A stretch of DNA of 64,000 bases from Megascapheus bottae (taxonomy: Eukaryota; Chordata; Mammalia; Rodentia; Geomyidae). The notes below the pieces were generated by a model. That model was not told where the DNA came from, searched no databases, and was given only the letters and a program-made list of their open reading frames with translations. The stretch covers positions 5,097,001 through 5,161,000 of the forward strand of contig JANJXV010000037.1 in the NCBI GenBank assembly GCA_024803745.1. The letters are read 5' to 3'. Shown here piece after piece: positions 45,377 to 57,330 of this stretch (its first letter is position 1; each line of letters starts with the position of its first letter). Position numbers and translations under genes: made by a program.

Positions 45377-45835
45377 ACAATTAGATGACATTATTCACTA
45401 TCCAGCGATGCTTTGGGTGCATTCTGTATTCATAGCTTTGTGATGAGCCCTGACAACAAAGCAGTACTTCGCATGCTCCTATGCAGAATGGGACTATTTT
45501 ATACCAGTGTCAAGCACAGTGTGAAGAGGGTTAACACATTTTTCTTTAGCACCCCACTTAGAGGGACTCCCTCTGTTTGCTTAGATGAGGGGTTGGTTCA
45601 TGAAGAATTCCTAGAGAGGAAAGCTGGGATGAGGTTTCAGGGATGAGTGTGAATTAGCCTGGTAAGGAAATAGACAAGTGACGCTAGCCTGAAAGTTCAG
45701 TGGTTGCAAATACCTGGGGCCCTTGGGAAGTATCTGCATATTGTGTCTGGGCAGAGGCACACAGGAGTATCAAGTGTTGGGGCTAGAGTGAAGTGCTTAA
45801 CATTCAGGCTCCATCCTCAAGATGAGAGGAGGGTG

Positions 45836-45836
<1 letters not shown>

Positions 45837-45909
<73 letters not shown>

Positions 45910-45912
45910 GGA
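45837..45912 (+). repeat. (AG)n microsatellite
   Basis: Almost pure AG. The Arg/Glu-rich frame is an artefact. Confidence 0.95.
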
Positions 45913-46024
45913 ATCATAAATCTTAAGCTAAAGAGTGATAGAGAGTGCTTTTAGATGTGAAGATGGTTATATATTGATGTCAAATATTTTCAGTTGGAGT
46001 TCTCATCTAATATTATTTATTTAT

Positions 46025-46232
46025 CTTTGTATTGGTACTGGGGCTTGAACTTGGGCTTGGATACTGTTTCTTAGCTTTTATTCCTTTTTTAACTCTACCA
46101 TTTGAACCATACCTCTACTTCTGGTTTTGTGGTAGTCACTATTTTTCCTTCCCCTGACTGGCTTTGAACAGGCATCCTTAGATCTCAGTCTCCTGAGTAG
46201 CTAGGATTACAGTAATGAGCCATTCGGACCTA
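46025..46232 (-). mobile_element. Composite SINE, diverged
   Basis: ggtactggggcttgaacttg, a tgactggctttgaacaggca block and ctgagtagctaggattacag. Confidence 0.75.
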
Positions 46233-46283
46233 GATTATAAATTATTAAAAAAACAAAAACAAAACCCAAACAACAGAAAAACC

Positions 46284-46530
46284 TAGCCAGCTGCTGGTGG
46301 CTCATATCTGTAATACTAGCTACTCAAGAGGCTGAGATACAAGGATTATAGTTTGAAGCCAGCCCAGGAAGGAAAGTCTATGAGACTCTTATCTCCAATT
46401 AACCATCAGAAAACCAGAAGTGATGTTGTGGCTCACAGTGGTAGAGCACTAGTCTTGAATACAAAAGCTCAGGGACAGTGCCCAGGCCCCTGAATTCAAG
46501 CCCCATGAATGACAAAAATAAAAACAAAAC
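46284..46530 (+). mobile_element. Composite 7SL/ID SINE, complete
   Basis: 7SL half (ctagctactcaagaggctga), ctcttatctccaattaacca, ID half (cagtggtagagcactagtct), end (aagccccatgaatgac). Confidence 0.87.
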
Positions 46531-47109
46531 ATAAAAATATAACCTATATAACGATGTCAAGGAGAATGTAGTTAATTATAAAATGGGTCTCCTTTGTGTT
46601 ACCTATTTCATGGCACGTCACACACAGAGCCTGCAAGTTAATTCAGCTATCAGTTGGAAGGTTGCTGGCAAGTGTCAAGCCAGCTTGGAGGATGTATGTG
46701 GGGAGCTAGCTAAGACATTCATAACATTAAGATAATTCTCCTTGCATATTGCTAACTTCCAATTGGCAATACAGCCTGTTCTCCAATCATTACTCACCAA
46801 GGGCCTTGCTTCCCTAGAAAGGTTGATGAGTACTCAAGTAATAGGAATAGAATAGACATGTTCAGGTTGGTAAGAACTTGCCTCCTCCTGTCTCCTGAGG
46901 AGAGAAGGAAAAATTGGTAGCTTTTCAGAGGGGAAGAGGGAACGATGGAGTGAGCTATCCAAGAGATGGGTTTTCAGCCTGAAAGCAGCTCATCTCATTT
47001 ATTCTGCCTATGAGTTCAACCTTGGTTTCTGGACTTTTTTTTCCCCATAGGAAGGACATTTTTAAAATGTGTACATGTGCCCCAGTCTACGAGGATTTTA
47101 CAAACAGAC

Positions 47110-47190
47110 TAAGCAAGAATTCAAATTCTACGCTGCAACTTACTGAGCTGTGCGAGCTTGAGAATGTTGCTTTCCCTATCTGATCAGATT
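47110..47190 (-). mobile_element. Possible MIR fragment
   Basis: aattcaaattctacgctgca and a ttactgagctgtgcgagctt block resemble inverted MIR. Confidence 0.4.
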
Positions 47191-47269
47191 TCAGAAGGCC
47201 TGCCTGGCATGGCCTCTTGTGACAAATCAAGTGAGATCAGATATTCATGCATAATGCCTTGACTTTCCA

Positions 47270-47580
47270 GGCTACCATAACGCATGTCCAAAGCTAGTTT
47301 GCTTGTAAGCAATAAAAACTTATTGTTTACCGTTCTGGATGCTGAAGATCAAAGCAGTGGCTCTGTGCCTGTGCTCTGATTCCCAGTGTGCTTTTACTAT
47401 ATTCTCAAAGGTTGGAAGGGATAGGTAAGAGGTCTCTTGGAAGTCTCTTTCATTAAGCCATTTATCCCATTCACTGGGGCTCTGTCCCATGACCTCCTCT
47501 CAGTCCCTCACCCTTACTTCATGATACCATTTCCTTGGAGGGAAGAATTTCAACATAATGATTTTGAGGGGTCACAAGCA
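47270..47580 (-). mobile_element. ERVL-MaLR (MLT1-like) LTR fragment
   Basis: Inverted MLT1 phrases in order: aggctaccataacgcatgtc, acttattgtttaccgttctg, gatgctgaagatcaaa, then late ttcaacataatgattttgag. Ancient solo LTR remnant with no coding sequence. Confidence 0.55.
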
Positions 47581-47686
47581 CAAAACTGAAGTTCAATAAA
47601 TGTTTCTTTCCTAATTCAAAACTGAAGCTATTTTGTTTGTTGTTAACATGGGGAATAGCTATTTGTCTCACTGGCTCTCTGTCATG

Positions 47687-47689
<3 letters not shown>

Positions 47690-47744
<55 letters not shown>

Positions 47745-47880
47745 CCTGTACTGTGGCTTGAACTCAAGACACTTAGCTTTTCTGCTCAAAGCTGGTGGTC
47801 TACCACTTGAATCACATCTCCACTTTCCAGACTGCTTTGGACCACAATCTTACTGTGTCAGCCTCTTGTGTAGCCATGTT
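47690..47880 (-). mobile_element. (TG)n microsatellite joined to a SINE fragment
   Basis: TG at 47690-47741, then inverted SINE text (gtctaccacttgaatcacat, gtgtcagcctcttgtgtagc) with its middle deleted. Confidence 0.75.
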
Positions 47881-48057
47881 ATGATGTTTTTATCAGTGGG
47901 ATAAAACATGCTTCCAGAGACAGTAGCAGAATGGACTGTGTTTCAATCCACCACTCACTCAGAAAATCGTATTCAATATTTTTATAATGCAGACATCTTC
48001 TTTCTGAGAACCATAATGCCCAGTAGTTCCTCTCCTTCAAGCTTAAAATGAGGCAGA

Positions 48058-48245
48058 TGTTCTCAGACTTGAGAACGTATCAGTTATCTGCAGAGCTTCT
48101 CTTAAAAACTGCTAAGCCCATCCTTGAAGTTTCTGACTCAGACAGTGTGGGTGCCTTAGAACACATATTTCTCCTCAGTTTTGGGGTGACATGGCTATGG
48201 TGGTCTACTTAAAGCACTTTAGCAGTGTCCTGCACACCCCTGTAA
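48058..48245 (+). mobile_element. MER5-like DNA transposon remnant
   Basis: ttctcagacttgagaacgta, then cagagcttctcttaaaaact and agtttctgactcagacagtg match the order of the MER5 hAT-type element. No coding capacity. A similar short piece may lie at 59780-59825. Confidence 0.55.
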
Positions 48246-49124
48246 GCACCTAAAATTCCAAATTTTAGAGAAGGAAGATAGTACCACTTGGCTATAATAA
48301 TCCTGATATTAATGTCTTTCTTTTGTCAATGATTGATTTTCATTTTTCTGGAGAATGAATATAAATACTGAGGAGGAGGGATTTAGTGTTCTAGGAGCTT
48401 AGGATATTTGAATAATGTAGACCCATAAATAAAGTATCTAGGGACTGGGTACTAATGGAGTTACGTCACTGGCCCCAGTGAAGTATGTCTTGGTTTAAAA
48501 AAAATGGACTCAGGAGCACTGTTGTACCTTATAAGACTTTGTAGCAGATGATGAGGGTCTGTTTGAGGGAGATTGGGCCAAATGACAAAGAAACTTCCAG
48601 AAGGTCAGAGTCTTGCGTGGTGATTCATAGAAAGCATCACCACCTCCAGGGATTTGAAGTATGAGAAGAGTGGCTCTTCCCACTGAGGAAATCATAGGCC
48701 CTGACTCTTCATTTCAGGAGGTTGGTAACGATAAGGGCACAGTGACACTTCTGTCATGTAATGAACAGTCTGAGTTACAGATCCCAAATTAACAGCTTCT
48801 CCTCCTCCCTCCCCACCTACCCACATCTGTAACCTTGCCTTGTCATTGTTTCTCAGAGCAAGTGAGTAAAAAAAATGCTCCTCAGATCAGCCAATTCTTC
48901 AAACACAAAAGGGCTGGGCAAGGTTAGGAATCTTATTTTGTTAGGAGTCTAGGTTCTGGGGCCAATCTCTTAACTTCTTGGCTTGAAATAGGTGCCCTCA
49001 GCAAGTTGACAATCATATCTAAATTGTCTTGGGGAGCAGTATTTATTTCAAAGGTTCTTGGAAGGGTTCCTTAGATGTTCTGGTTTGACTCAATGACAAT
49101 TACTGTTACCGTATGTGTGTGCGT

Positions 49125-49292
49125 CTGCTCAAGGCTCGACCATTTGAACCAGCGCTTTACTTTAGGCTTTTTGATAGTTGGAGATAAAAGTCTCATAGAT
49201 TTTCCTTCCTACGCTGGCTTTCAACCTTCTCCTCAGATCTCAGCGTCCTGAGTAGCTAGGGTGACAGCATGAACCATCTCTACTCAGCACTG
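49125..49292 (-). mobile_element. Composite SINE, partly deleted
   Basis: ctgctcaaggctcgaccatt, a tagttggagataaaagtctc linker and ctgagtagctagggtgacag. Confidence 0.7.
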
Positions 49293-50111
49293 TGGAGGAT
49301 TTTTAATAGCTCACACTTTCATTATTAGAATCTGTTCTTCAACCCTTTTCTCAGCTGTTACTTTTCCAAAATTACCCAGCAATATTAAGTTGGTTTGTGG
49401 AACCTGGATTCTTCTTTCTCCCTGATTTGTTTATATAACCTTGGACTGAAAGAGAAGGAAGGAGTTTATTTTATGAGGCTTGGAGGAGGAAAGAAGGAGG
49501 GGGGAGGGTAGACCAGTAAAACTCTAGGAGCCAGTGTCTACCACAGGAACAAATTCCCAGTCTCTAGAAAGCAAATATTAGAGCCACAGGCTGGAGGTGA
49601 CATGAGAGACTTAGCTCAGAGCCAAGGTGGCATGTGCCAAGCTGGAGCCAGTGTGTGCCAGTGAAGCAGTGAGGACAGAAGAGAACTTATGTCTCTGTGA
49701 CTTCTGTTCCTGGTCACTGGAGTTAAGGAAGCCACTTTGTAATGGAGGCCACCACATCTGTGAAGTGGCAAGTCCATGGAGATTTGAAGTTAGCAGTAAA
49801 TACTAATGATGAACTCAAGGAGACCTTTGCCTGAGGTTCTTTCCCTGAAGGAGGGTGATCTTTAAGTCACGGGAATGTGAGTGACTGAAGTTACCCAGAT
49901 CAGCTCAGGTGAGATATGAGGACATTTCAGGTGACATAGCTGAAGTGGGCTGTGCAGTATTGGGCACACAGGAAGCACCAGGGACTGGCAAATGTTGCCA
50001 GCAGTTCCCTGACATCTTGACCTTTCACTGTGCCTTCCAGATGGAGCCAATCTCTACTAGGATGATTGAAAAGATGGGAGAAGGCCCAGCATTCCTTCCA
50101 GAAAGTTCTTT

Positions 50112-50930
50112 AAAGAATGCAGGTTGGCACTATGGAAAGCAGTATGGCAGTGCCTCAAAAGGCTAAACATAGAGCTCCCCTATGACCCAGCAATTCCACT
50201 ACTTGGCATTTACCCAATCATCCAGAAACTAGGGCATACTAAATCCACTAGCACAACAATGTTCATTGCAGCACTATTCACCATAGCAAAGATATGGAAC
50301 CAACCTAGATGTCCCTCAGTTGATGAGTGGATCAACAAGTTGTGGTATTTGTACACAATGGAATTCTATGCTGCTGTCAGAAAGAATGACATTGCCCCAT
50401 TTGATAGGAAATGGAAAGACTTAGAAAAAATCATATTAAGTGAAGTAAGCCAGACTCAAAGGAACTTAGGCTCAATGGTTTCCCTCATGTGTCATAATCA
50501 GTAGAAACCTTGGGCTCTACTAGCAGAGATCTGCAATAGAGCAAAACCTTGATACATAAGGCCATATAGTATGACACTAAATGTAAGGACCTCCAGGATA
50601 TTGAAACAAAAGCCGTATAACGAATGATTGTTGTCCTTAATGTACTATGTTGTCTCTCATCTCTTTTGCTGTCCCTTGGGTATCTCATATTGTTACAGTA
50701 TCACACTTTGATATCTGATATATGGGATTCATTTGTATTTGGTTATTTGAAATTGGATAGGGAAGGGGGGAAAACAAGATGAGGGGTGGGGGTGGGGGGG
50801 AGGGAAATGGGAACCAAGACATGTGAAAGGGTATCAATGTATGTGAATTAATGCACCCTCTATCTGCCAAATATCATGTAACCCTTTTATTAATTACAAT
50901 AAAAATATTTAAAAAAAGAATGCAGGTTGG
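50112..50930 (+). mobile_element. L1 insertion, 5'-truncated, with perfect TSD and poly(A)
   Basis: aaagaatgcaggttgg is perfect at 50112-50127 and 50915-50930. The insert starts within the ORF2 C-terminus. The frame to 50504 is open to a natural-looking stop and shows DPAIPLLGIYP, MFIAALFTIAK, WNQPRCPS and a WYLYTMEFYAAVRKND-like end. A 3' UTR with a G-rich purine tract (50758-50812) follows, then taattacaataaaaatattt and the A tail. The best preserved L1 here, but it has no reverse transcriptase or endonuclease part, so it cannot move. Confidence 0.93.
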
Positions 50931-53049
50931 GTGGGGTGGGGTAGCATGTTAAGGTCAGTCAAAGTCCGTTTTCCTTATCGGAACCTGGAAGGAAGTATTT
51001 ACTTTTGAGAGGGGAGAATATGCCTAAGGTGGCAGGAAATGAGATGATTCTTGGCTAGATTTGCAGAGCACTGTACTCTGAAAAGACCCTGGGTCACACC
51101 CTTGCTTGTTTATATTTGAATTGGGCTATCGTTGGGCAATCATTTAACTCCCTTCACTGTAAGAGAGAACTGCCTGCCCTACCACCTACTTAACATAAAA
51201 GTTTCTGCGGACCATAAAGTTCTATGAAAGAAATGAAAGGCAGGAGTTTTGGCATGGCTGAAGAGGAAGGATCCTGACTTTCAGCCAGAGACGTCTGTTA
51301 CATTCTCATATAATGGAGACTAGAAAGGGAGTTCAGGGGTAGTGAAGAATGAGCAGTGAGTAGGTATGCCTGGAAATCCTGGTTGTTTATCATCTGCTCT
51401 GGAGGCTGGTCTATGGAACCTGAGTCCAGTAGCCTTGTCAGGTGTCATTAAGTCTGTTCTGAGGAGACCTATCTGCTCTCCACACTGCTGTGGTCTTTTG
51501 TCACGGCTGCTAGGCTGCAGACTTTATATCAAGGCATATGCAGTATCTTTGTTGTGTAGACTGGAGCATAGGACCTAACACCCACAACTACCCTGACAGT
51601 GTAGATGGGGTGATTCAGTGGCAGGAGTGTTTTTGTGTAGGGATAATGGTTGTAATCTGTATTTGCTCCTTTACTCATTCTCTCATCTTCTCAAATCTCC
51701 ATACAGTGACCCACAGCTCTCTGGAGATTGGACCATGAAAGCTTAAATCATTCTAAATAGTTCTAAAACACAGAGCCCTGAGACAGAACGGCAGGAATTG
51801 CTTTCCTCTGTGACCTGTTCATGCTCTGGGGGAAAAAAAGAGACTGGAGAATTGGTCCCTGGAGATAAGTATTTTCCCTGGGGAAAATATGGACACAGCA
51901 ACACCGGGCAATACCATTTCATGTCTGAAAAGGTCACGCAGAGGCAGGTGGGGAGGGTCATCTCACTCAGGAAACACTGCTGCTTCCCCCACCCCAAATA
52001 AAAAGAACTAAGAACTTACAGGAAAAAAAAACAACTAGGATTGAAACAGGTGATTTCTCAAATCTACAGTCAGACAAAGGATTGGTGTCTATTTTTTGCT
52101 CCCAGAACCTCCTCAGGTGTCATGACACCTAAAATGTGATGATGGTGGTGAAGATGAGAGCAGAATGACACGTGCAGATCTCTTACCATAATTCTGCAAG
52201 GTTGACTGTAATCTCTACCCACTCTGTAGATGTGGAAAGGAAGGTTCAGATGGGGCTAAGTGGTTTCCTTTTCCTCCAAGCTCCCCTTAATCTGAACCTA
52301 GTGTGTTCCAGGTTTGACAGTTACCCACCCTCCTACCCTCTGACAGCCTCCTTCGGATGATGTTGAGAGGCTGCAGATTTGCCTTGGAAGTATTTCCTAT
52401 GCAGTTCAGATCAAGCCCTTCAAAGTGCAGGTTACCAAGTGTGCCGAGCATTGCTTCCCCTCCCTATCCAGAGCTTTTTCAGACTCCCTTCAAAATTTTG
52501 CTTAGGGCCTGATGAAGGAAATGGGACAATCAAACAATAACATAAAGACCCCAAGGTCTGTCCCCAATCATCCATAAAACAAGCTTCCCAAGCCTAGAAA
52601 AATGTCAGTCTAATGTTCTTGTTCTAAAAGCTCTGGCTTCCAGGGCATTCATTCCCCCTAATCATGAGGTTTGTTGTTATTATTCTACTCTAATGATGGC
52701 AGCCTTGTCTTGAGGATTCTTGTCATCTCTATTGCTCATCCCTGGTGACAGACACAGGCGCAGTGAATTTGTCACTTCCTTTCTTTTCTCTTCCTTTCCT
52801 GTCGTATCCACCCCAGCACCAGCAAGTGTTCAGGGCATGCCCCCTTCTTCCTCAGCCCCCTTACCTCCCACACAGCACACAGCTCTGTGAGTCCCCGCCC
52901 CCCTCCAGAGCATCTTCTGCTTCCTCCGTGAATAAGCTCACCTGTTTTTTTTTCCCCCTAATCTCTCCTCAGTGACTTTCTCTGTTAGTGAGACGTGCTC
53001 TGAGTACTTCCTCCAGAGAGAATTACATTTTCAATAAGTTGGCATTTCT

Positions 53050-53245
53050 GAAGATAATTATCCTGCATTCATTCTATTCCAGGCCCATGCTGTGGGCTTT
53101 AAATAGATCTTCTCATTCAATACCATATGAGATCGAGTCTGTGCTGATGAGGAAACTGAGGCACAAATGGATGCCTGAGCATCCACAGCTCTATAGCATC
53201 TAAATTCTAGAGCCTATCTTCTTAGTCACTCTGCTTAAGGATGTT
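53050..53245 (+). mobile_element. MIR element
   Basis: gcccatgctgtgggctttaa, gatcttctcattcaatacca and gatgaggaaactgaggcaca are in MIR order. Confidence 0.75.
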
Positions 53246-53504
53246 CTTGAAATTTCAATGTGAAAGTTGAAGGGGTTAAACGTTCTCTTTGGCTTTTGAG
53301 GTTTCGAGCTTGGTGGACCGTACAAAATCAAAGTAGACAAAAATTCAGTAAAGGTCAAGCCAACTAATCACAGAGTAAGCTCCAGACTAAAAATCTTTAA
53401 AACTGGGGTCTTTCCAGCTCCATATCTGTAATCCCAGCCTTTCAGTAAGCAAGAGGTGGGATGATTGTGAACAGCTTCAAATCTTGTCTAAAAGCAAAAG
53501 GCCC

Positions 53505-53735
53505 AAGGCTGAGATCTGAGGATCAAGGTGAGAAGCTAGAACATGTCCATGTGTCCATGTGAGTCTTATCTCCATGGAACTACCGAGAGAAAAAAAAGCC
53601 CAAAAGTGGAGTTGCGGCTCAAGCAGTAGAGAACTAGCCTTAAGCAAAAGAAGTTCAGGGACAGGGCACAGACTCTGAGTTCAACACCCAGGCCTGACAC
53701 ACACGCACACACACACACATACACACAGCCAACCA
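53505..53735 (+). mobile_element. Composite SINE with (CA)n tail
   Basis: A 7SL remnant (ggctgagatctgaggatcaa), ID half (ggctcaagcagtagagaact), end (caacacccaggcctgacac), then CA to 53727. An old 7SL monomer-like stretch precedes it at 53415-53500. Confidence 0.75.
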
Positions 53736-54123
53736 TGACAATTTCCTACCTTTAAGTTCGGGGATGACCTAATTAGAGTCATCATTCTCCTTATAGGTCC
53801 TCCTGACACTTCTAGCCCAAGGTTAGAGTCCCTTAGCATTTAACAAAAGACAGATATTCTGGAACAGGAAGCCGGGAGTTTTTATTCTTACCAAGAATCT
53901 CTGGTGACCTGTAAGCAAGTCGCCAAGCTATGAGCTAGACTGTTGTCACACACAGTATTGGGGAAGGAAGCTGAAGGCTCTAAAGCAGCTGTGGCTGGCC
54001 GTGTGTCCTGGACTGGGAAAAACAGAGCTGCCCCTTGTCGAAAGGGAGAGGCTGAAGTGTAATACATCTTCATGTGCTTGAGCTTATTGTGCAAGTTCAA
54101 TGAAGTTTGCTTTCGTTATTTTA

Positions 54124-54277
54124 GGGTGCAATACTGGGAGTTTCAGCTCAGGACCTTAAACCCCTAGGTTGGCTCAAGGCCACTGAACTATGCCTCCAAT
54201 CCTGTTTTTCTTCTACTGGTTATGTTTGGGATAGAGTCTCTCTTCCTGCCCACACCTTGCACCTTGGCTACAAGCCA
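54124..54277 (-). mobile_element. Old 7SL/ID SINE, diverged
   Basis: gggtgcaatactgggagttt, a ggctcaaggccactgaacta block and a pyrimidine-rich 7SL remnant. Confidence 0.45.
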
Positions 54278-54296
54278 TCTACTTTTCTCTGTGTGT

Positions 54297-54524
54297 ATGT
54301 GCCAGTTCTGGGGCTTGACCTCATAGCATAGGCACTATTTACGCTTTTCTCTCTCAAGGTTAGCACTCTACGACTTGGGCCACAGCTACACTCCCAGCTT
54401 TGTTTTGGTGGTGAACTGGAGATAAAAATCTCACAAACTCTGCTTGGGCTGGATTTGAACCATGATCCTTGGATCTCAGTCTCCTGAGTATCTAGGATTA
54501 CAGGCATGATCCACTAGTGCCTGT
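54297..54524 (-). mobile_element. Composite 7SL/ID SINE
   Basis: tgtgccagttctggggcttg, gttagcactctacgacttgg, ggtgaactggagataaaaat, ctgagtatctaggattacag. Confidence 0.82.
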
Positions 54525-54529
54525 TTCTG

Positions 54530-54798
54530 TTAGTTGTTCATGGGATGACAGGTGCATGCTACTGTGTCCAGATACCCTTCTGTAAGGTTGGACTCTTTTA
54601 GACTTTTCTGCCCAGGATGGCCTAAAACTGTGATCCTCTTCACTTGAGCCTTCCATAGTATGAGGTGACAACCTATGTACCACTCACTAAGCCCAGCTGT
54701 GGTTTGAAGAGTCTCTTGGACTGATCTTAAACTGCAATACTGCTCCTTAGCCTCCTAAGCAGCTGAAATTATAGGTGTGAGCCACTCAGCCCAGTTAG
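54530..54798 (-). mobile_element. Old 7SL monomers
   Basis: ggatgacaggtgcatgctac near the left and agcctcctaagcagctgaaa with a ataggtgtgagccactcagc end at the right are inverted 7SL/B1-like units. Confidence 0.5.
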
Positions 54799-54807
54799 AC
54801 TTAGTAT

Positions 54808-54809
<2 letters not shown>

Positions 54810-54850
<41 letters not shown>
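54810..54850 (+). repeat. (AT)n microsatellite
   Basis: Pure AT. Confidence 0.95.
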
Positions 54851-54852
<2 letters not shown>

Positions 54853-54864
54853 TTTGAGGGTTTG

Positions 54865-55045
54865 AGGGGCTGGGAGTTTGGCCTAGTGGTAGAGTGCTTG
54901 CCTAGCATGTACAAAGATTCCTTGGTTCCACATACATAGAAAAAAGTGGTGCTGAGGTTCAAGTGGTAGAGCTCTAGCCTTGAGAAAGACCAAGGACAGT
55001 GCTCAGGCCCTGAGTTCAAGTCCAGGACTGGCAAAAAAAATCCTT
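54865..55045 (+). mobile_element. IDL-Geo-type SINE
   Basis: gggagtttggcctagtggta through a shortened linker to ccaggactggcaaaaaaa. atcctttga at both flanks (about 54848 and 55040) may be the TSD. Confidence 0.87.
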
Positions 55046-55852
55046 TGAACAAGGATCAGGACTTTGGTTGTTTGTTCCAGACTTACCAGAGGATCTGCAT
55101 TTGATCAGGAAAAAGTCGGAGAGAGTTATGACAATAATGACAGCTGCCTGTTTAGGTATGTTACCTAAGAAACTAGGTTTCTTCTGATTAAATGATGTGA
55201 GAAGACGCAACTTTGATAAGACTTTTTTCTTTTTCCCCTCAAGTAGAGGAGAGGCCACCCCACCTATCCTGATATGATCTTCTGTGAAACTCTCCTGCCT
55301 GGTCATACTCATTCTTCACAACACATATGAATCAAGTTGCTGGTATCACCAACTCTATCGGGTTCACAGCACATCAACCAACAGGTTCTTCTGCTTTTGA
55401 TTGTCTGTGGTCCGTCCTTAGAATGCCCTGAAACCTGATGATGATGACTGTACAGGTAGGAAGGACGCTCCTCAAGGGCAGAAAGTACATCCCTTCTGAC
55501 TTTGTTTCACACATCCCACGTGCTCAGCTCTGTTTGTTGATTGATTGGTAGCCAGTCTGTGAATCTACAAATCGTAGCAGATTTTAGTCATTGTATTGAA
55601 CTGGAGTGTTTAGGTGGGATTGGTATAAACCTAGAGAGTTGCACTCAGACGAAATGAAAAAATTTAGGATAGAGCATTAAGGTGTTTTTCATTGCTTTTT
55701 ATTTATTCATTTATTTTTTGAGCATTAAGCTTTATTTGATGTCCAAGAGAATCTAAGCCTGTGATCTTCATTTGGGAGTGTTAAAATTACTTTTACTTAA
55801 TGAAGTGGTGAACTGACGTGAGTATATTGATCAACTTGATGTTTCTTCTGTG

Positions 55853-55873
55853 CGTGTGTGCCTGTGTGTGTGT

Positions 55874-55909
<36 letters not shown>

Positions 55910-56101
55910 ATGTTGGTTCTAGGGCTTGAACTCAGGGCCTGGGCACTGTCCCTGAGCTTCTTTTGCTCAAGGCTAGAATGCTATCATTTGAGCCAAAGCA
56001 GTACTTCCAGCTTTTTCTGTGTATGTGGTACTGAGGAATGGAACCCAGGGCTTCGTTCATGGTAGGCAAGCACTCTACCACTATGCCACGTTCCCAGCCC
56101 C
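55853..56101 (-). mobile_element. (TG)n microsatellite joined to an IDL-Geo-type SINE
   Basis: TG with small interruptions at 55853-55908, then gttctagggcttgaactcag and a full inverted IDL body ending in cgttcccagcccc. Confidence 0.87.
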
Positions 56102-56607
56102 TGATCCCAGGCTGCCACCTTCTGTGTCCATGCCCACCTTCTATCTGCTGGGATGGTGAGTGGACCCTAATGAATATGGGCCATTCCTCACATATAGAAG
56201 GGACTGTTCAGAAGAAGATGGATGTACATATAATCTGTTATCCTGAATTGAATCCTGGAAAAGAGTACATTAATCCTGGAGCAGGAAACCTGTAAAATCA
56301 GTTCCGTCAAGTGGAAAGAGGTGATCCACTCTTGTTAATGTCTCTGATGTGATTGTGCTTCTCAGTAGCAGGGGTCCGGAGGGTCATGGGAAGATCTGTA
56401 CAGGTGTGGTAAATTGTCTGTAAACCGTAAGGTATTCCAGCGGTATGAAAATGGCATGAGGAAACCAGGAGCAAGCTGACTTGCACGCATACAAGAAATT
56501 AAAAGAACAAAACATGGTCCCCAAATTAAAAGTTTAACAATAAGGAAAATTAGATAGATACTCTCTGTGTATGTGCTCAACAATTCATTTGGTCAGAGTT
56601 ACCTCTT

Positions 56608-56745
56608 AAAGATGTCAATCACAGTGATTGTAAATAGAGACTCCCTTCTTGAACACTTCTATGTTAAACTTGTCATTTAAAATATGATGTAAAAATCAAC
56701 GTTAATAAATTCTTTAAAATAATAATTAAAAAAAGATGTCAATCA
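56608..56745 (+). mobile_element. Short polyadenylated retroposon of unknown family, copy B
   Basis: aaagatgtcaatca is perfect at 56608-56621 and 56732-56745. The 110-base insert begins cagtgattgtaaatagagac and ends taataaattctttaaaataa plus A's. It aligns along its whole length with the last ~105 bases of the insert at 6468-6617, which is longer at its 5' end. Different 5' truncations, own TSDs and A tails mean two independent insertions of related RNAs. Confidence 0.65.
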
Positions 56746-56748
56746 GCA

Positions 56749-56995
56749 GTTAGGCACCAGTGGTTAATTCCCATAATCTTAGCTACTCAAGAGGCTGGGT
56801 TCTGAGGATCAAGGTTAAAAGCCAGCCTGGGCACAAAAGGACCTGAGACTCTTATCTCCAATTAACTTCTAGAAAAATGAGAAGTGGGGCTTGGCTCAAG
56901 GGTAGGGTGGCGGCCTTGAGCTGAAGAGCTCAGGGATAGCACCCAGGCCCAGAGTTCAAGCCCCATGACCCACAAAAACAACAACAACAACCAAA
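56749..56995 (+). mobile_element. Composite 7SL/ID SINE with (CAA)n tail
   Basis: ggcaccagtggttaattccc, ctcttatctccaattaactt, tagggtggcggccttgagct, ccccatgacccacaaaaac. Confidence 0.86.
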
Positions 56996-57022
56996 AACTT
57001 ACCCAATAGACCATACCAGCAT

Positions 57023-57330
57023 TCCTCCTAAAATCTCCCAATGGCTTCCCATGCTGTGGATAAAATCCCCAATCTCCCACCTCCTGTTGTTCACTTATGG
57101 CCCTCTGAGGTTCGCACAAGCTTTCACTGGGCTGAGCCCTCTGCCTCTGGCCTTTGTGCCACAGGCTCCTCCTCTGCACATCCCACCCCTCACCACATAC
57201 TCTGGGCTCCTTTCCCATGTGTGTGTTACTGCAACTCTAAGTAGCAAACCTGCCTGTTCAACAGTGTTTCATGTACCTCTGCTTTGTGTTCCTCAAACAC
57301 ATGATCACCACCTATTGAATCATGTAGATT
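57023..57330 (+). mobile_element. L2 LINE fragment
   Basis: tcccaatggcttcccatgct, gataaaatccccaatctccc, a cttatggccctctgaggttc block and ctctgcctctggcctttgtg follow the L2 order. Ancient; the frames across it are not coding. Confidence 0.6.

Noticed and set aside
50124..50504. 126-residue open frame that looks like a protein gene
   Set aside because: It is the C-terminus of L1 ORF2 in a 5'-truncated, TSD-flanked copy; its first codon comes from the junction with the flank. The frame at 2676-3062 is the same kind.
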